Shown here: piece after piece, positions 14,785 through 22,967 of the stretch
Position numbering within the stretch: position 1 is the first letter of the stretch
Layout: each line of letters opens with the position of its first letter
Origin: Deltaproteobacteria bacterium
GTDB lineage: Bacteria > Myxococcota_A > JAADFL01
Length of the DNA: 24,134 nucleotides
Assembly: GCA_013152945.1 (NCBI GenBank)
Contig: JAADFL010000091.1
Location: 1-24,134 of the forward strand
Direction: 5' to 3'
Translations under genes and position numbers: made by a program
The notes under the pieces: model-generated
What the model was told of the DNA's origin: nothing
Seen by the model: the letters and a program-made list of their open reading frames with translations, nothing else
The model's database searches: none

Positions 14785-16488
14785 TCAGGCCTCCAATCGA
14801 AGGGAAGACAGGACTTCGAACTGTTTGTAAAGGTCCGGATCCTTGTGCAGGTGAGGCGGTTTCACATGGGCGTCGGGCGCGCCGTTTGACACCCTCCCGG
14901 CCCGGTACGCCTCGAACGACCCCTTGGCCAGAACGGTCAGTGTGGGCGGCCCAAGTCTCTGGGAGTCGCGTTTTGCCGCGTACTCAATATTTACAGCGCG
15001 TAGGTTGCTCTCGCATGCGGTCAACAGGTCTCTCCCTCTTTTTTCATCGAGGCTCGATGCCGGCTCAACGGAAAACCTGTATGCAGGCGGCTCCACATCG
15101 AGAATCTGGGTCACTGCAAAACCTGCGAGTTCGATGTCGAGTTCACGGCAGGCATTGGTGACTGCTTCCACCACGTGTGACTCGGCAATCTTTTCACCAG
15201 TCAGTGAGAGCATGTTTCCGCCCTTGTGCAAAAACTCGATAAGGGGCGTCTTTTCGTAAAACCCGGTACAGCGCACGATGTCGTTGATGTCATACCTGTA
15301 GAGTCCGTTTGATGCCGTTATTATCAGGTAGTAATCCTTGCCCTCCTCGAGTTCGTCTGCGAGAAGGGTCTTGTCCGAAGGACCGCTTCTTTGTTCGACG
15401 GGAACGAATTCCAGGAAATGGCCCAACACGGCTGCGGGGCCTGCGCTTCCCCTGGTTGAAATAGGGAGATTGAAACTTCCCTCGGTTGCCATGAAGCCGT
15501 AATCCAAGGTCTTGATATCACCCAGCCAGCGCGGGAACTGCTTGAGATAGAAAGGAGCCGATCCGCCTTTCCAGGTGATGACGCCGCACAAATGAGGCCA
15601 GATTTCAACCGGCCTGAGCCTGCCTGATTTTTTCAGGATCCGATTGAGCTGCCTTGCCCTTCCCGGGTGCGGCTTGAGCATGCGTTCTATCCTCCTGCGC
15701 AATTCCTTGGGTATGTCGAAATCATCGTCCAATGTGCCCTGCTTTATGTCCTGTATTATGCGCGGGCCGAACTGCTCCAGCTTTTTGCAAAACAAAACGA
15801 CCGTGCTCGGATTGACCGCGGTAATCAAGGTTATCTTCATATCCACGGCCAGGCGAAGGAGGCAATAGTACTTTGCGTCAAAGTCTTCCAGAAGGTATAT
15901 GGCCTTTGGGAACGGGTCCACCTCCCGGACGAGTTTCGGCGTCTTTTCATCTATTCGCCTGTAGATCGAACCGTATGGAGTGCCGTCCGGGGTCCTTCCC
16001 TCTATCTTGGGCGACGCCATGAGCAGCACCTCTCCCTTGAGAAAGGAAGGAAAGTTCATGGCAACCGCACGTTTCCACACGCGCCTTGGTTGCTCGAACT
16101 CATCGATGAAGCTGTCCGGCATGGGCACGTATTTCGGGGTTCCCGTGGTTCCCGAAGACAACCCGTAATAGGGCACAGGGTCTGCAACAAGCACGTTCTT
16201 CGCGCCGTTTATCATCTGCTCGATGTATGGCTGGATCTCCTCCCACTTCCTGATTGGGACCCTGGCTCTGAATTCATCTATTGAAGATATTTCATTAAAG
16301 CCGTGTTCCCTGCCGAAGGCGGTGAAGCGGTTGCGTTGAATTATCGTCATGAGGCTCCGGCGTTGTACTTCACGGGGTTTCCTGACAGCTTCCTTGAACC
16401 TTGCCCATGATTTTGAATACAGCAACCTTGCCAGGATCTTGATCAAGAAGCCAGGCAAATGCCTTACAAGCCATCTCAAAAACACCAT
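14785..16488 (-). CDS. GH3 auxin-responsive promoter family acyl-adenylating enzyme
   Basis: GH3 proteins adenylate carboxylic acids and, in plants, join them to amino acids (jasmonate, auxin). Bacterial members are mostly of unknown substrate. At 567 residues this is full length. The ATP/phosphate loop SSGTTGTPKYVPMP begins at about 111, an ATP-binding LDYGFMATEG is at about 328-337, and the ribose-contact motif YRYDINDIV is at about 397-405, followed by GEKI at 431. A hydrophobic, basic N-terminus (LRWLVRHLPGFLIKILARLL) suggests peripheral membrane association. The ATG at 16488 has a GGGG site 7 bases upstream and a near-consensus promoter. A lipid or fatty-acyl substrate is possible but unproven. 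Confidence 0.9.
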   Translation of the reverse strand: MVFLRWLVRHLPGFLIKILARLLYSKSWARFKEAVRKPREVQRRSLMTIIQRNRFTAFGREHGFNEISSIDEFRARVPIRKWEEIQPYIEQMINGAKNVLVADPVPYYGLSSGTTGTPKYVPMPDSFIDEFEQPRRVWKRAVAMNFPSFLKGEVLLMASPKIEGRTPDGTPYGSIYRRIDEKTPKLVREVDPFPKAIYLLEDFDAKYYCLLRLAVDMKITLITAVNPSTVVLFCKKLEQFGPRIIQDIKQGTLDDDFDIPKELRRRIERMLKPHPGRARQLNRILKKSGRLRPVEIWPHLCGVITWKGGSAPFYLKQFPRWLGDIKTLDYGFMATEGSFNLPISTRGSAGPAAVLGHFLEFVPVEQRSGPSDKTLLADELEEGKDYYLIITASNGLYRYDINDIVRCTGFYEKTPLIEFLHKGGNMLSLTGEKIAESHVVEAVTNACRELDIELAGFAVTQILDVEPPAYRFSVEPASSLDEKRGRDLLTACESNLRAVNIEYAAKRDSQRLGPPTLTVLAKGSFEAYRAGRVSNGAPDAHVKPPHLHKDPDLYKQFEVLSSLRLEA

Positions 16489-16526
16489 TACAAGTACCCC
16501 GCATATCTGCTTGCAACCATGTGCGG

Positions 16527-16554
16527 ATTATTACACCCGAGTATGACAAGTCAA
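16527..16554 (-). promoter_or_regulatory. promoter for the GH3/WalJ-like/purB unit
   Basis: On the minus strand TTGACT (16554-16549, 5 of 6) is followed after 16 bases by AATAAT (16532-16527, 5 of 6). The predicted transcript starts about 30 bases before the GH3 ATG, leaving room only for the ribosome site. This is the best sigma70-like match in the window. Confidence 0.55.
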
Positions 16555-16589
16555 GGAGCCTGTAAATCTATTGCAGTCATCCGGGATTT

Positions 16590-16612
16590 TTCAACTTTCG
16601 ATCTTCAACTTT
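16590..16612. repeat. 9-base direct repeat, period 14
   Basis: TTCAACTTT occurs at 16590-16598 and 16604-16612, separated by CGATC, upstream of the GH3 promoter. The spacing is not a helical turn, so an operator role is only a possibility. Confidence 0.5.
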
Positions 16613-16946
16613 ATGCATCCAAGCATGAGGTGCGAGCTTTGGGTTTTTAGTTCTGGGATTCCAGCGTGGCGCAAAGCCCGTGTGAGGGTTGATTTCGACC
16701 CGCTTTTCCATCAGTGCTCTTTTTTACCGAGTCAAAAATCGAGGAGATAATTCAGTCAGCAACAAGGCAGGTCAGTCAAAAAGCCCCATCTTTCCTTCTG
16801 CCAAGCCTTGAAACGGCCTTTCCAAGAAAAAACAAGAACTGCCTTGGTATCGCAATGGTAGGTATCATGGATAAATTTCAGCAATATTTTGCTCAAAAGC
16901 CCCTTGCCTGTTAATCTCACGACAATTTTATGGATTTCGACCTCCC

Positions 16947-16952
16947 TGGAGG
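16947..16952 (+). promoter_or_regulatory. Shine-Dalgarno site fixing the TTG start of the transporter
   Basis: TGGAGG lies 5 bases before TTG at 16958-16960. The only in-frame ATG, 69 bases upstream, has no ribosome site and would add residues with no family likeness. Confidence 0.65.
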
Positions 16953-16957
16953 TTTGC

Positions 16958-18307
16958 TTGGACCCGCATGAGATCGATAAATTACCGGGCACTCACGGCA
17001 AGGTACATCGCAGTGTTCCCGCATCCATCTGGGTATCGACTCTTTATTTCTGCGAGGGCCTGCCCTTCTCCATAGTAAGGCTGATGTCATCCGTCTATTT
17101 CAAGGATTTGGGCGTGCCGAACAGGTTAATCGGCCTGTTTTCCTCTGTGGGGCTTGCCTGGAGCATCAAGCTGATATGGAGTCCGCTCGTGGACCTGGTA
17201 TCCACGAGACGCCGATGGCTGCTCATTACCCAGGGCCTGCTCGTAATCTCCGGCCTGGTCCTTGCGCTTACGCCGGGCCTGTCGTTCAAGGTCGAAGCCG
17301 CAATGATAGCCATGGCGGCCATGGCACTGCTATCCGCTACACAGGACATTGCAATCGACGGTTACTACCTCGAAGCACTGAACGAAAAGGACCAAGCCGA
17401 ATATGCAGGCATGAGGGTAGCGGCATACAGAGTGGCCATGATCGTTGGAAGCGGAGCACTTGTGGCACTTGCCGGACTGACGGGATGGACCGCAGGCTTC
17501 GGCGCTGCCGCCGTCATCATGGGCCTGCTGCTCTTCTTCCACGCACTGTTCCTGCCTGTCCTGGAAAAAAAACAGGGCAAAGGACGGGAGCGGAACGGGA
17601 AAGACAATCCCGAACAAAATCGAGATGCAACATGCAAAGCACAAGCATTATCCCTTTCAACCTTTATGGAGGCATTCACCTCGTACTTGCATCAGCCCAG
17701 GATCATCCTGGTGCTCCTGTTCATCATGCTGTACAAGCAGGGAGATGCACTGCTCTTTGCCATGAACACGCCCTTTTTCATGGACATCGGTGTAACAGTT
17801 CCGCAACTGGGCCTGATTGCCGGAACAATCGGCAAGATCGCATCCATCGGCGGATCCATTGCCGGCGGAATGCTCATGGCCCGGCTGGGTGTAAAAAAAG
17901 GCGTATGGATCCTGTCCTTCGCAATGAACGTGCCCATAGCCATGTACATATGGCTGGCCCACGAGGCGGCCAAGGGCCAACACGTGTCACTCCTGCTCGT
18001 GGGAACGGTTCACAGCCTGGAACAACTTGCGGCAGGCCTTGGCACGGCCGCATACATGGTATTCCTGATGCGTACATGCTCGAAAAAGTACAAGGCGGCT
18101 CACTATGCAATCGCCACGAGCCTCATGGCCCTGGGCATGACAGGAGCCGGAATGGTTAGCGGTTACCTGACCGAGGCCCTTGGTTACGAGGAATTCTTTT
18201 GGGTTTGCTTTGCAGCCACCCTGCCCGGCCTTTTGATGATGTGGTTTCTGCCTTTCGGCAGGTTCGCGGCGGATATGGAAAATCACGCCCGTGCCGGGAA
18301 GCCGTGA
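16958..18307 (+). CDS. AmpG-like MFS transporter
   Basis: A 449-residue inner-membrane permease with about twelve helices in two bundles, joined by a charged loop (EKKQGKGRERNGKDNPEQ). It carries the AmpG/SLC33 signatures LYFCEGLPFSIVR near the N-terminus, LIWSPLVDLVSTRRRW after helix 2, and SATQDIAIDGYYLEAL in helix 4. AmpG imports anhydro-muropeptides for cell-wall recycling; related proteins carry other solutes, so the substrate is not certain. No recycling genes (nagZ, ampD, anmK) are adjacent. The TTG start at 16958 rests on TGGAGG 5 bases upstream and gives a short, hydrophilic N-terminus. It ends 14 bases from the convergent GH4 gene, with no terminator between them. Confidence 0.88.
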   Translation: MDPHEIDKLPGTHGKVHRSVPASIWVSTLYFCEGLPFSIVRLMSSVYFKDLGVPNRLIGLFSSVGLAWSIKLIWSPLVDLVSTRRRWLLITQGLLVISGLVLALTPGLSFKVEAAMIAMAAMALLSATQDIAIDGYYLEALNEKDQAEYAGMRVAAYRVAMIVGSGALVALAGLTGWTAGFGAAAVIMGLLLFFHALFLPVLEKKQGKGRERNGKDNPEQNRDATCKAQALSLSTFMEAFTSYLHQPRIILVLLFIMLYKQGDALLFAMNTPFFMDIGVTVPQLGLIAGTIGKIASIGGSIAGGMLMARLGVKKGVWILSFAMNVPIAMYIWLAHEAAKGQHVSLLLVGTVHSLEQLAAGLGTAAYMVFLMRTCSKKYKAAHYAIATSLMALGMTGAGMVSGYLTEALGYEEFFWVCFAATLPGLLMMWFLPFGRFAADMENHARAGKP

Positions 18308-18321
18308 AACCTGAACATCGG

Positions 18322-19620
18322 TCAATCGAGTGCGGGTAAAAACTCCGCCTGCAACTCGAGCATTTCATCCAGCAGGATTTCCGCTGATTTCAAGTTGTTC
18401 ACTTGCGGGTTCAAGAGCAGTGCCTGCAAGGCATACTTCCTTGACCTGTGCCTGTAAGCCTTGACGAGCAGTCCCTGGATGTCTGCATGCAGGAAGGAAA
18501 TAGCGGCAAGCCCCGGCGGCAAGGGACCGAAATCCAGGGGATGCACACCTTGCTTGTCGACCACGGCAGGCACTTCCACCGCCGCATCCTTGGGAAGGTT
18601 TCGCACCACGAGATCCTTGTTCTTCACTATTACCGCAGGTCTCCACGTTCCGCGGTCAAGCTCGATATCCGCAATTATTTCAAGTGCCAGTTCCCCGCTC
18701 GGTCTTGCAAGATCAGCAATGTCCGCCCTGCCTGAAAGGTATTCTTCCACCTGGTTCTTCTCTATTGAAGCCGGAGCGGCCGGACCTGGTAAGATTTTTT
18801 TGTGTTCCATTCCATAGGGCCATTTCAGCCCCGAATACTCGTGACCGAACGCCAAAAATTCACCGCAGTGATCATCGGACGGGTACGTCAGCAGGCCGAA
18901 GATCTCCAGCAGCTTGCGTGCAAGGGGCGGCATGAGCATGGGTTCCTTCTCGATCCTTTTTCTGAACTCCGGGTACAAGTCACGGCCGGTTTCCCTGTCC
19001 CTGATCTTCTTGACCCAGTAGAAATGGTTGATGCCTCCCGACTCCATGTCCAGCCGTGAATCAGGCAGGCCGAGCACCTCCACAACCTTTTCCCTTGCCG
19101 CCATCGCGCCATGACAAAGGCCCACGACGTTCAAGCCGCAGATTTCAAAGAGCGCCCTGACCACCACGGATTCGGGATTTGTGAAGTTGAGCACGAGTGC
19201 ACCCGGAGCCTTTTCCCTGATACGCTCGCCTATGGGAACCACCAGGTTCAGACTCCTCAAGGCATGGAATATCGAGCCGGGGCCGGCATTTTCACCAAGC
19301 ACCTGCTTGAAGCCAAGAGCATTGGGCAACCTGAAATCTTGCTCCCACAATTCGTAACGTTTCCTGCATACAGACAATATGATATAGTCCGCTTCCTCCA
19401 AGGCTTTATCCAAAACCGGCTCCGATACAACATTCACGGAGGCGTTGCAATGTTCTTTCAACCTGTTGGCGAGTCCGGCCGTTTTTTCGAGCCCGGGCTC
19501 GTCGATGTCACACAATACCAAATCCAGCCCTTTGGACCCGGCCAAGGCCGACGTCATGACATCCGAGATAATCTTGAGCCCGAAGTCCTTGCTCGCCGCA
19601 CCTATTGCCGCCAACTTCAT
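18322..19620 (-). CDS. glycoside hydrolase family 4-like protein
   Basis: GH4 enzymes cleave glycosides by an unusual redox mechanism using NAD+ and Mn2+. This 432-residue protein shows NFTNPESVV (about 145-153), the metal site GLCHG (Cys169, His170) and GINHFYWV (His199), all family hallmarks. GENAGPGSIFHALR occupies the place of the usual GDTxGPGGIFRALR. The nucleotide loop near residue 6, usually GAGS, reads GAAS, so NAD+ binding may be altered. It best resembles the alpha-glucosidase/galactosidase branch (MelA/LplD-type), but the sugar cannot be assigned. It begins in TAATG with the stop of the phosphotransferase gene and is the last gene of its unit. It has no signal peptide. Confidence 0.85.
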   Translation of the reverse strand: MKLAAIGAASKDFGLKIISDVMTSALAGSKGLDLVLCDIDEPGLEKTAGLANRLKEHCNASVNVVSEPVLDKALEEADYIILSVCRKRYELWEQDFRLPNALGFKQVLGENAGPGSIFHALRSLNLVVPIGERIREKAPGALVLNFTNPESVVVRALFEICGLNVVGLCHGAMAAREKVVEVLGLPDSRLDMESGGINHFYWVKKIRDRETGRDLYPEFRKRIEKEPMLMPPLARKLLEIFGLLTYPSDDHCGEFLAFGHEYSGLKWPYGMEHKKILPGPAAPASIEKNQVEEYLSGRADIADLARPSGELALEIIADIELDRGTWRPAVIVKNKDLVVRNLPKDAAVEVPAVVDKQGVHPLDFGPLPPGLAAISFLHADIQGLLVKAYRHRSRKYALQALLLNPQVNNLKSAEILLDEMLELQAEFLPALD

Positions 19621-22082
19621 TACAAACTCCTTGCCATCTTTCGCTCGATTGCAACCCTGCCCGAGAAACCGTCCACGAACACTACATCGCCGTCACCAAT
19701 ATAGTCCAAGAGTCCTGCAACACCGGCCACTGCCGGCAAGCCGTGCTCCCTCGCCGATATGGCGGCATGAGACAATGTTCCACCAAGCTCGGTAACCACC
19801 GCACTACACCGGCCGAACACGATTGCCCAGGAAGGATCACAAGCCTGGGTCACAAGTACATCCCCCTCTTCCACCAAAACCAGGTCCCTGAAACTCCTGA
19901 TGACCCGCGCCCTGCCCCTGGACTTTCCAGCCGAAACAGGAGTTCCGGACAGGGACATTTGACTTTCGCCTTGTCCCATCCTCCATGTTTCGGCCAAAGG
20001 TTCACCATCCATGATCCAGCCCGGGACCCTTACGGTTGCAAACAACTTGTAATCTTTCTTTCTCTCCCTTGCCAAAACATCCATTGATCTATTCAAGGAA
20101 TCCGCCGCCTCTTTCATGGTCAGGAAAAACACGTCGTTTCGATCCCTCAATCGCCCCTCGGACTCGAGCTGTCCGCCAAGCTCCAAGCAGGCCGACCGCA
20201 TCCTGAACAAGTACGCATCAGCCCTTCTTCTCATTTCCTCGCGTAACCCTACGAGCCTGCAGGAAAGCTTCAACAAGGGATTCAAGACTTGCCTCATCAC
20301 CAAATTCGGTATCTTCGTATCATCGAGCCTTGTTTCATGTTTTTTCCCCACATGACCGGATTCGTTCCACCTTTCCAGCAGGTCCAGGACAAAACCCGAT
20401 TCCTCGCCCAGCCTTGGAACGAATATATCTCTTGCAAGAGCCCTGTGACCGTGCCTCTCCAGGAATTCCCGCATCACCCGGGCCGGACCGGCAGCCGGCG
20501 ATGAAATGGAATCCGGATATGCAAACAGAATTTTCTTTGCCTCTTTCTTTTCTTTCAAGGAGGCCTGCTTCCACTTTGACACGAGTCGTACAAAATCCTG
20601 TTCCATGTCCGCAGCCGAGGACCTGGCCTTGCACACATGATCCCAGGCGGTCCCGAGAAGCCTCCTGAACATAGAATCGAGCACATAGGCCCATCCCACT
20701 ACCCACGCGGATTTGGACAAAAAGATTTCAAGCTCATCCCGTATCGCTTCCAGTGCCTGCACAGGCCGTGTAACTTCCAAGGGATCCGGCATGACCCTCG
20801 GTTCAGGCATTGCCTCAAAAGCACGGGCCGCGCCAAGGGGGGTCAACGGATTACCTGAAAAAGCGAATTTTGAAAGGGCCACGGCCAGCTTCAGGGGATC
20901 GCCTGTTTTCGAAACCTTGAACCGGCCTTTGTGTCCTTCGAAAATGCCGCCTGGAAACAGGCCTTGCAACTCCGGGCCCACCAGAACCCCGGGAAGCAGT
21001 GAAAGGACCTTTCTTACCGGCTCCAGGGCCACGAACACCCGGCCGTAATACAGGCAAAGCATACGGCCCTTCAGGTTCTCGCCAAGACCAAGGGCCAGGG
21101 GCCTCTCTATCATTTCTTTCTCAATTGCCCGGCCGGCCAGATCGAACATCATGGGCGTAACCGGGCCGTGCCACAGTTGATCCGCCATGATGCGCGAATA
21201 GAGTCCGCGTGACAGGCTTTCCATGTCTCTGTAGTTCGGCCGCACCCTGTCCCCGATTGTGGAGGCCGGGCTTCTTTCGCCAGGCTCCAATACTATGGGC
21301 CTTGCCTGCACCAGCCAAATACGGCCTGCTTTCACGATCCATTCGATATCCAGGTCTGCACCGTTTCCACTCGTATCCACGGCCCTTACAGCCATTCGCC
21401 GGAGTTTTTTTAAAACATTTCCGGACAGCAGCCCGGCAGGGCCGGTGGGAATCGTGGAACCTCTGTTCTTCGATGCAACAAAATCGAGCACATTGAAACT
21501 CTTCCTGTCCAGCACATACCTTTCAGGCGACTTGGATGGTCCGACCGGCTGCCCCCCAGGGCCTGGTACGGCTTCGATAATGATTCTATCAGCCGGTCCG
21601 ACCGGATCCCGCGTAAACAATATACCCGAGGCATCCGGCTCGATGTATTCCTGGATTATCACGCCTGATTCGAAGAAATCGTCACAATGCCTGGCCAGCG
21701 ACACGAGACAGGTGCGAACCTCCTTCACCACACGCTTCGGCCCTTCCACGTCCAGGGCGGTATAATAACGCCCTGCAGAAGAAGACCGTCGCCTGTCTTC
21801 GTTGTCCGCCGAGCTCCTTACCGCCACAGTCTTGGCGCCCAAGTACGAATATGCCTGTCGTATCGATTCCACGGCGCCTGGAAAAAGTTGCAGTTCCTGC
21901 GGGGCTGGCCTTCCCTTTCCCGCGCCGCCCTTGACAAGCAAGGATACAGGCAACACGACGCTCTTCGGCACCGGCAGTCCGGCCCTGGATAACATGGCTA
22001 TTCCGACAGCCTTTCCACCTGTCGATTCAAAATCACTTTCAGCCAAGTCAGGGTCGGCCAGGTCAAGAAACAAGTGGTTCAC
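19620..22082 (-). CDS. PEP synthase/rifampicin phosphotransferase-like ATP-grasp phosphohistidine protein
   Basis: An 820-residue protein with three parts. The ATP-grasp (PPDK-N) domain includes STGGKAVGIAMLSRAGLPVP, TVAVRSSADNED, VIIQEYIEPDASGILFTRDP and DIEWIVKAGRIWLVQARPI. A long helical middle region of about 430 residues follows, then a swivelling phosphohistidine domain with TELGGTLSHAAISAREHG; its His is near residue 772. The PEP/pyruvate TIM barrel of true PEP synthase is absent. This order and length are those of rifampicin phosphotransferase (about 866 residues) and related proteins, which transfer the beta-phosphate of ATP through the swivelling His to a small molecule. The natural substrate is unknown. 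The start is GTG with a weak ribosome site, 12 bases after the lipase stop. Confidence 0.88.
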   Translation of the reverse strand: MNHLFLDLADPDLAESDFESTGGKAVGIAMLSRAGLPVPKSVVLPVSLLVKGGAGKGRPAPQELQLFPGAVESIRQAYSYLGAKTVAVRSSADNEDRRRSSSAGRYYTALDVEGPKRVVKEVRTCLVSLARHCDDFFESGVIIQEYIEPDASGILFTRDPVGPADRIIIEAVPGPGGQPVGPSKSPERYVLDRKSFNVLDFVASKNRGSTIPTGPAGLLSGNVLKKLRRMAVRAVDTSGNGADLDIEWIVKAGRIWLVQARPIVLEPGERSPASTIGDRVRPNYRDMESLSRGLYSRIMADQLWHGPVTPMMFDLAGRAIEKEMIERPLALGLGENLKGRMLCLYYGRVFVALEPVRKVLSLLPGVLVGPELQGLFPGGIFEGHKGRFKVSKTGDPLKLAVALSKFAFSGNPLTPLGAARAFEAMPEPRVMPDPLEVTRPVQALEAIRDELEIFLSKSAWVVGWAYVLDSMFRRLLGTAWDHVCKARSSAADMEQDFVRLVSKWKQASLKEKKEAKKILFAYPDSISSPAAGPARVMREFLERHGHRALARDIFVPRLGEESGFVLDLLERWNESGHVGKKHETRLDDTKIPNLVMRQVLNPLLKLSCRLVGLREEMRRRADAYLFRMRSACLELGGQLESEGRLRDRNDVFFLTMKEAADSLNRSMDVLARERKKDYKLFATVRVPGWIMDGEPLAETWRMGQGESQMSLSGTPVSAGKSRGRARVIRSFRDLVLVEEGDVLVTQACDPSWAIVFGRCSAVVTELGGTLSHAAISAREHGLPAVAGVAGLLDYIGDGDVVFVDGFSGRVAIERKMARSL

Positions 22083-22094
22083 TGCACAAAAACT

Positions 22095-22967
22095 CTAGAT
22101 TCTGCCGGACAACCAGTCGGCCAAGTCGCTGAAAACCTGGTCCCGGTCGGAAGGTATCTCATTGAACAGCTCGTGGTACAAACCGGGGTATTCCTTGTAT
22201 ACCTTGTCTGCGGTTCCCGCTTTTTCAAAGAATTCCCGCGAGGTTTTCACGGACACTATTTTGTCTCCGCCCGCCTGCATGTGCAACAGAGGCATTTCCA
22301 GGTTAGGCGCCGATTGCAAAATAATGTGCTGGGCCTTTTCCGTCTGTGTAAACCACCTTGCATTGGCCACCTTGTGAACGAGCGGATCGGCTATGTACGC
22401 CTCGACTATTTGATTGTCGTGCGAAAGATCCTTTGGATCGATCTCGGTAGGCAGGGACACGAAAGGCAGAATTCCCGAAAGCAGCCTGCCAGCAAATGCC
22501 TTTATTGCAGGAACATCCAGTGCCAGGCCCAGTAAAGGAGATGACACTACAACACCCGAAGCTCCATCAGGCCGTTCGATGGCGAATTTCAAGGCTATCA
22601 ATCCGCCCAGGCTGTGACCGATGATGAACCAGGGTTTGCCCTCCTCGGCCTGTACAAGCCTCTTCCTGACCTGGTCCACGTCGTCCATGTACTGCTCGAA
22701 ACTTGATATGGCTCCTCTTCTGCCTCCTGATTTGCCGTGTCCCCTGTAATCCAATGCATAGACCGACACCCCCATGCCGGTCAGTTTCCGGGCCAACGGC
22801 TCGTACCTGCCGCTGTGATCACCGTAACCGTGAATGAACAAGGCGGCCGCTTTTGGTGTATCCGCAAACCAAGTCTGCCTGTACAGCTTGGTCCCGTCCC
22901 CGGCATGAAAGAAACCTTCATCATGCTTCAATTCTCTCATCTCCTTTGCTTGCAGGCCTTTTTCCAT
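22095..22967 (-). CDS. alpha/beta hydrolase, monoglyceride lipase/lysophospholipase type
   Basis: A 290-residue serine hydrolase of the monoacylglycerol lipase group (Hydrolase_4). The oxyanion segment HGYGDHSGRY is at about 46-55, the conserved ALDYRGHGKS at 71-80, the nucleophile elbow GHSLGG with Ser119, the acid in GGDKIV (Asp235), and the base in GLYHELFNE (His265). It probably hydrolyses monoacylglycerols or lysophospholipids, and its lack of a signal peptide suggests a cytoplasmic or membrane-peripheral place. The ATG at 22967 directly follows the lipoprotein stop. An AAGGAG sequence downstream sits 9 bases before an in-frame TTG at 22931, so a form shorter by 12 residues is possible without affecting the catalytic domain. 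Confidence 0.92.
   Translation of the reverse strand: MEKGLQAKEMRELKHDEGFFHAGDGTKLYRQTWFADTPKAAALFIHGYGDHSGRYEPLARKLTGMGVSVYALDYRGHGKSGGRRGAISSFEQYMDDVDQVRKRLVQAEEGKPWFIIGHSLGGLIALKFAIERPDGASGVVVSSPLLGLALDVPAIKAFAGRLLSGILPFVSLPTEIDPKDLSHDNQIVEAYIADPLVHKVANARWFTQTEKAQHIILQSAPNLEMPLLHMQAGGDKIVSVKTSREFFEKAGTADKVYKEYPGLYHELFNEIPSDRDQVFSDLADWLSGRI

Larger units (their letters stand above)
16489..16957. other. divergent intergenic region, 469 bases
   Basis: This gap lies between the GH3 gene (minus) and the AmpG-like gene (plus). It contains a strong minus-strand promoter near the GH3 gene, a 9-base direct repeat (16590-16612) and the ribosome site of the transporter gene. Short open frames here (16714-16914 on plus, 16756-16992 on minus) have no ribosome site or family resemblance and are not called. 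I see no clear plus-strand promoter for the transporter and no RNA gene I can name. Confidence 0.6.

Noticed and set aside
16714-16992. Small open frames in the GH3-transporter gap on both strands (66 and 78 codons)
   Set aside because: No ribosome site or conserved motif is visible. The minus-strand frame overlaps the transporter start in antisense.
17176-18159. A 327-codon open frame in another frame of the transporter gene
   Set aside because: It is rich in Arg, His and Gly, as out-of-frame translations are. It lies wholly inside a clear MFS gene with intact membrane helices.
19620-22082. Naming the phosphotransferase gene ppsA (PEP synthase)
   Set aside because: The protein ends just after the phosphohistidine domain and lacks the PEP/pyruvate TIM barrel, so it cannot be a complete PEP synthase.
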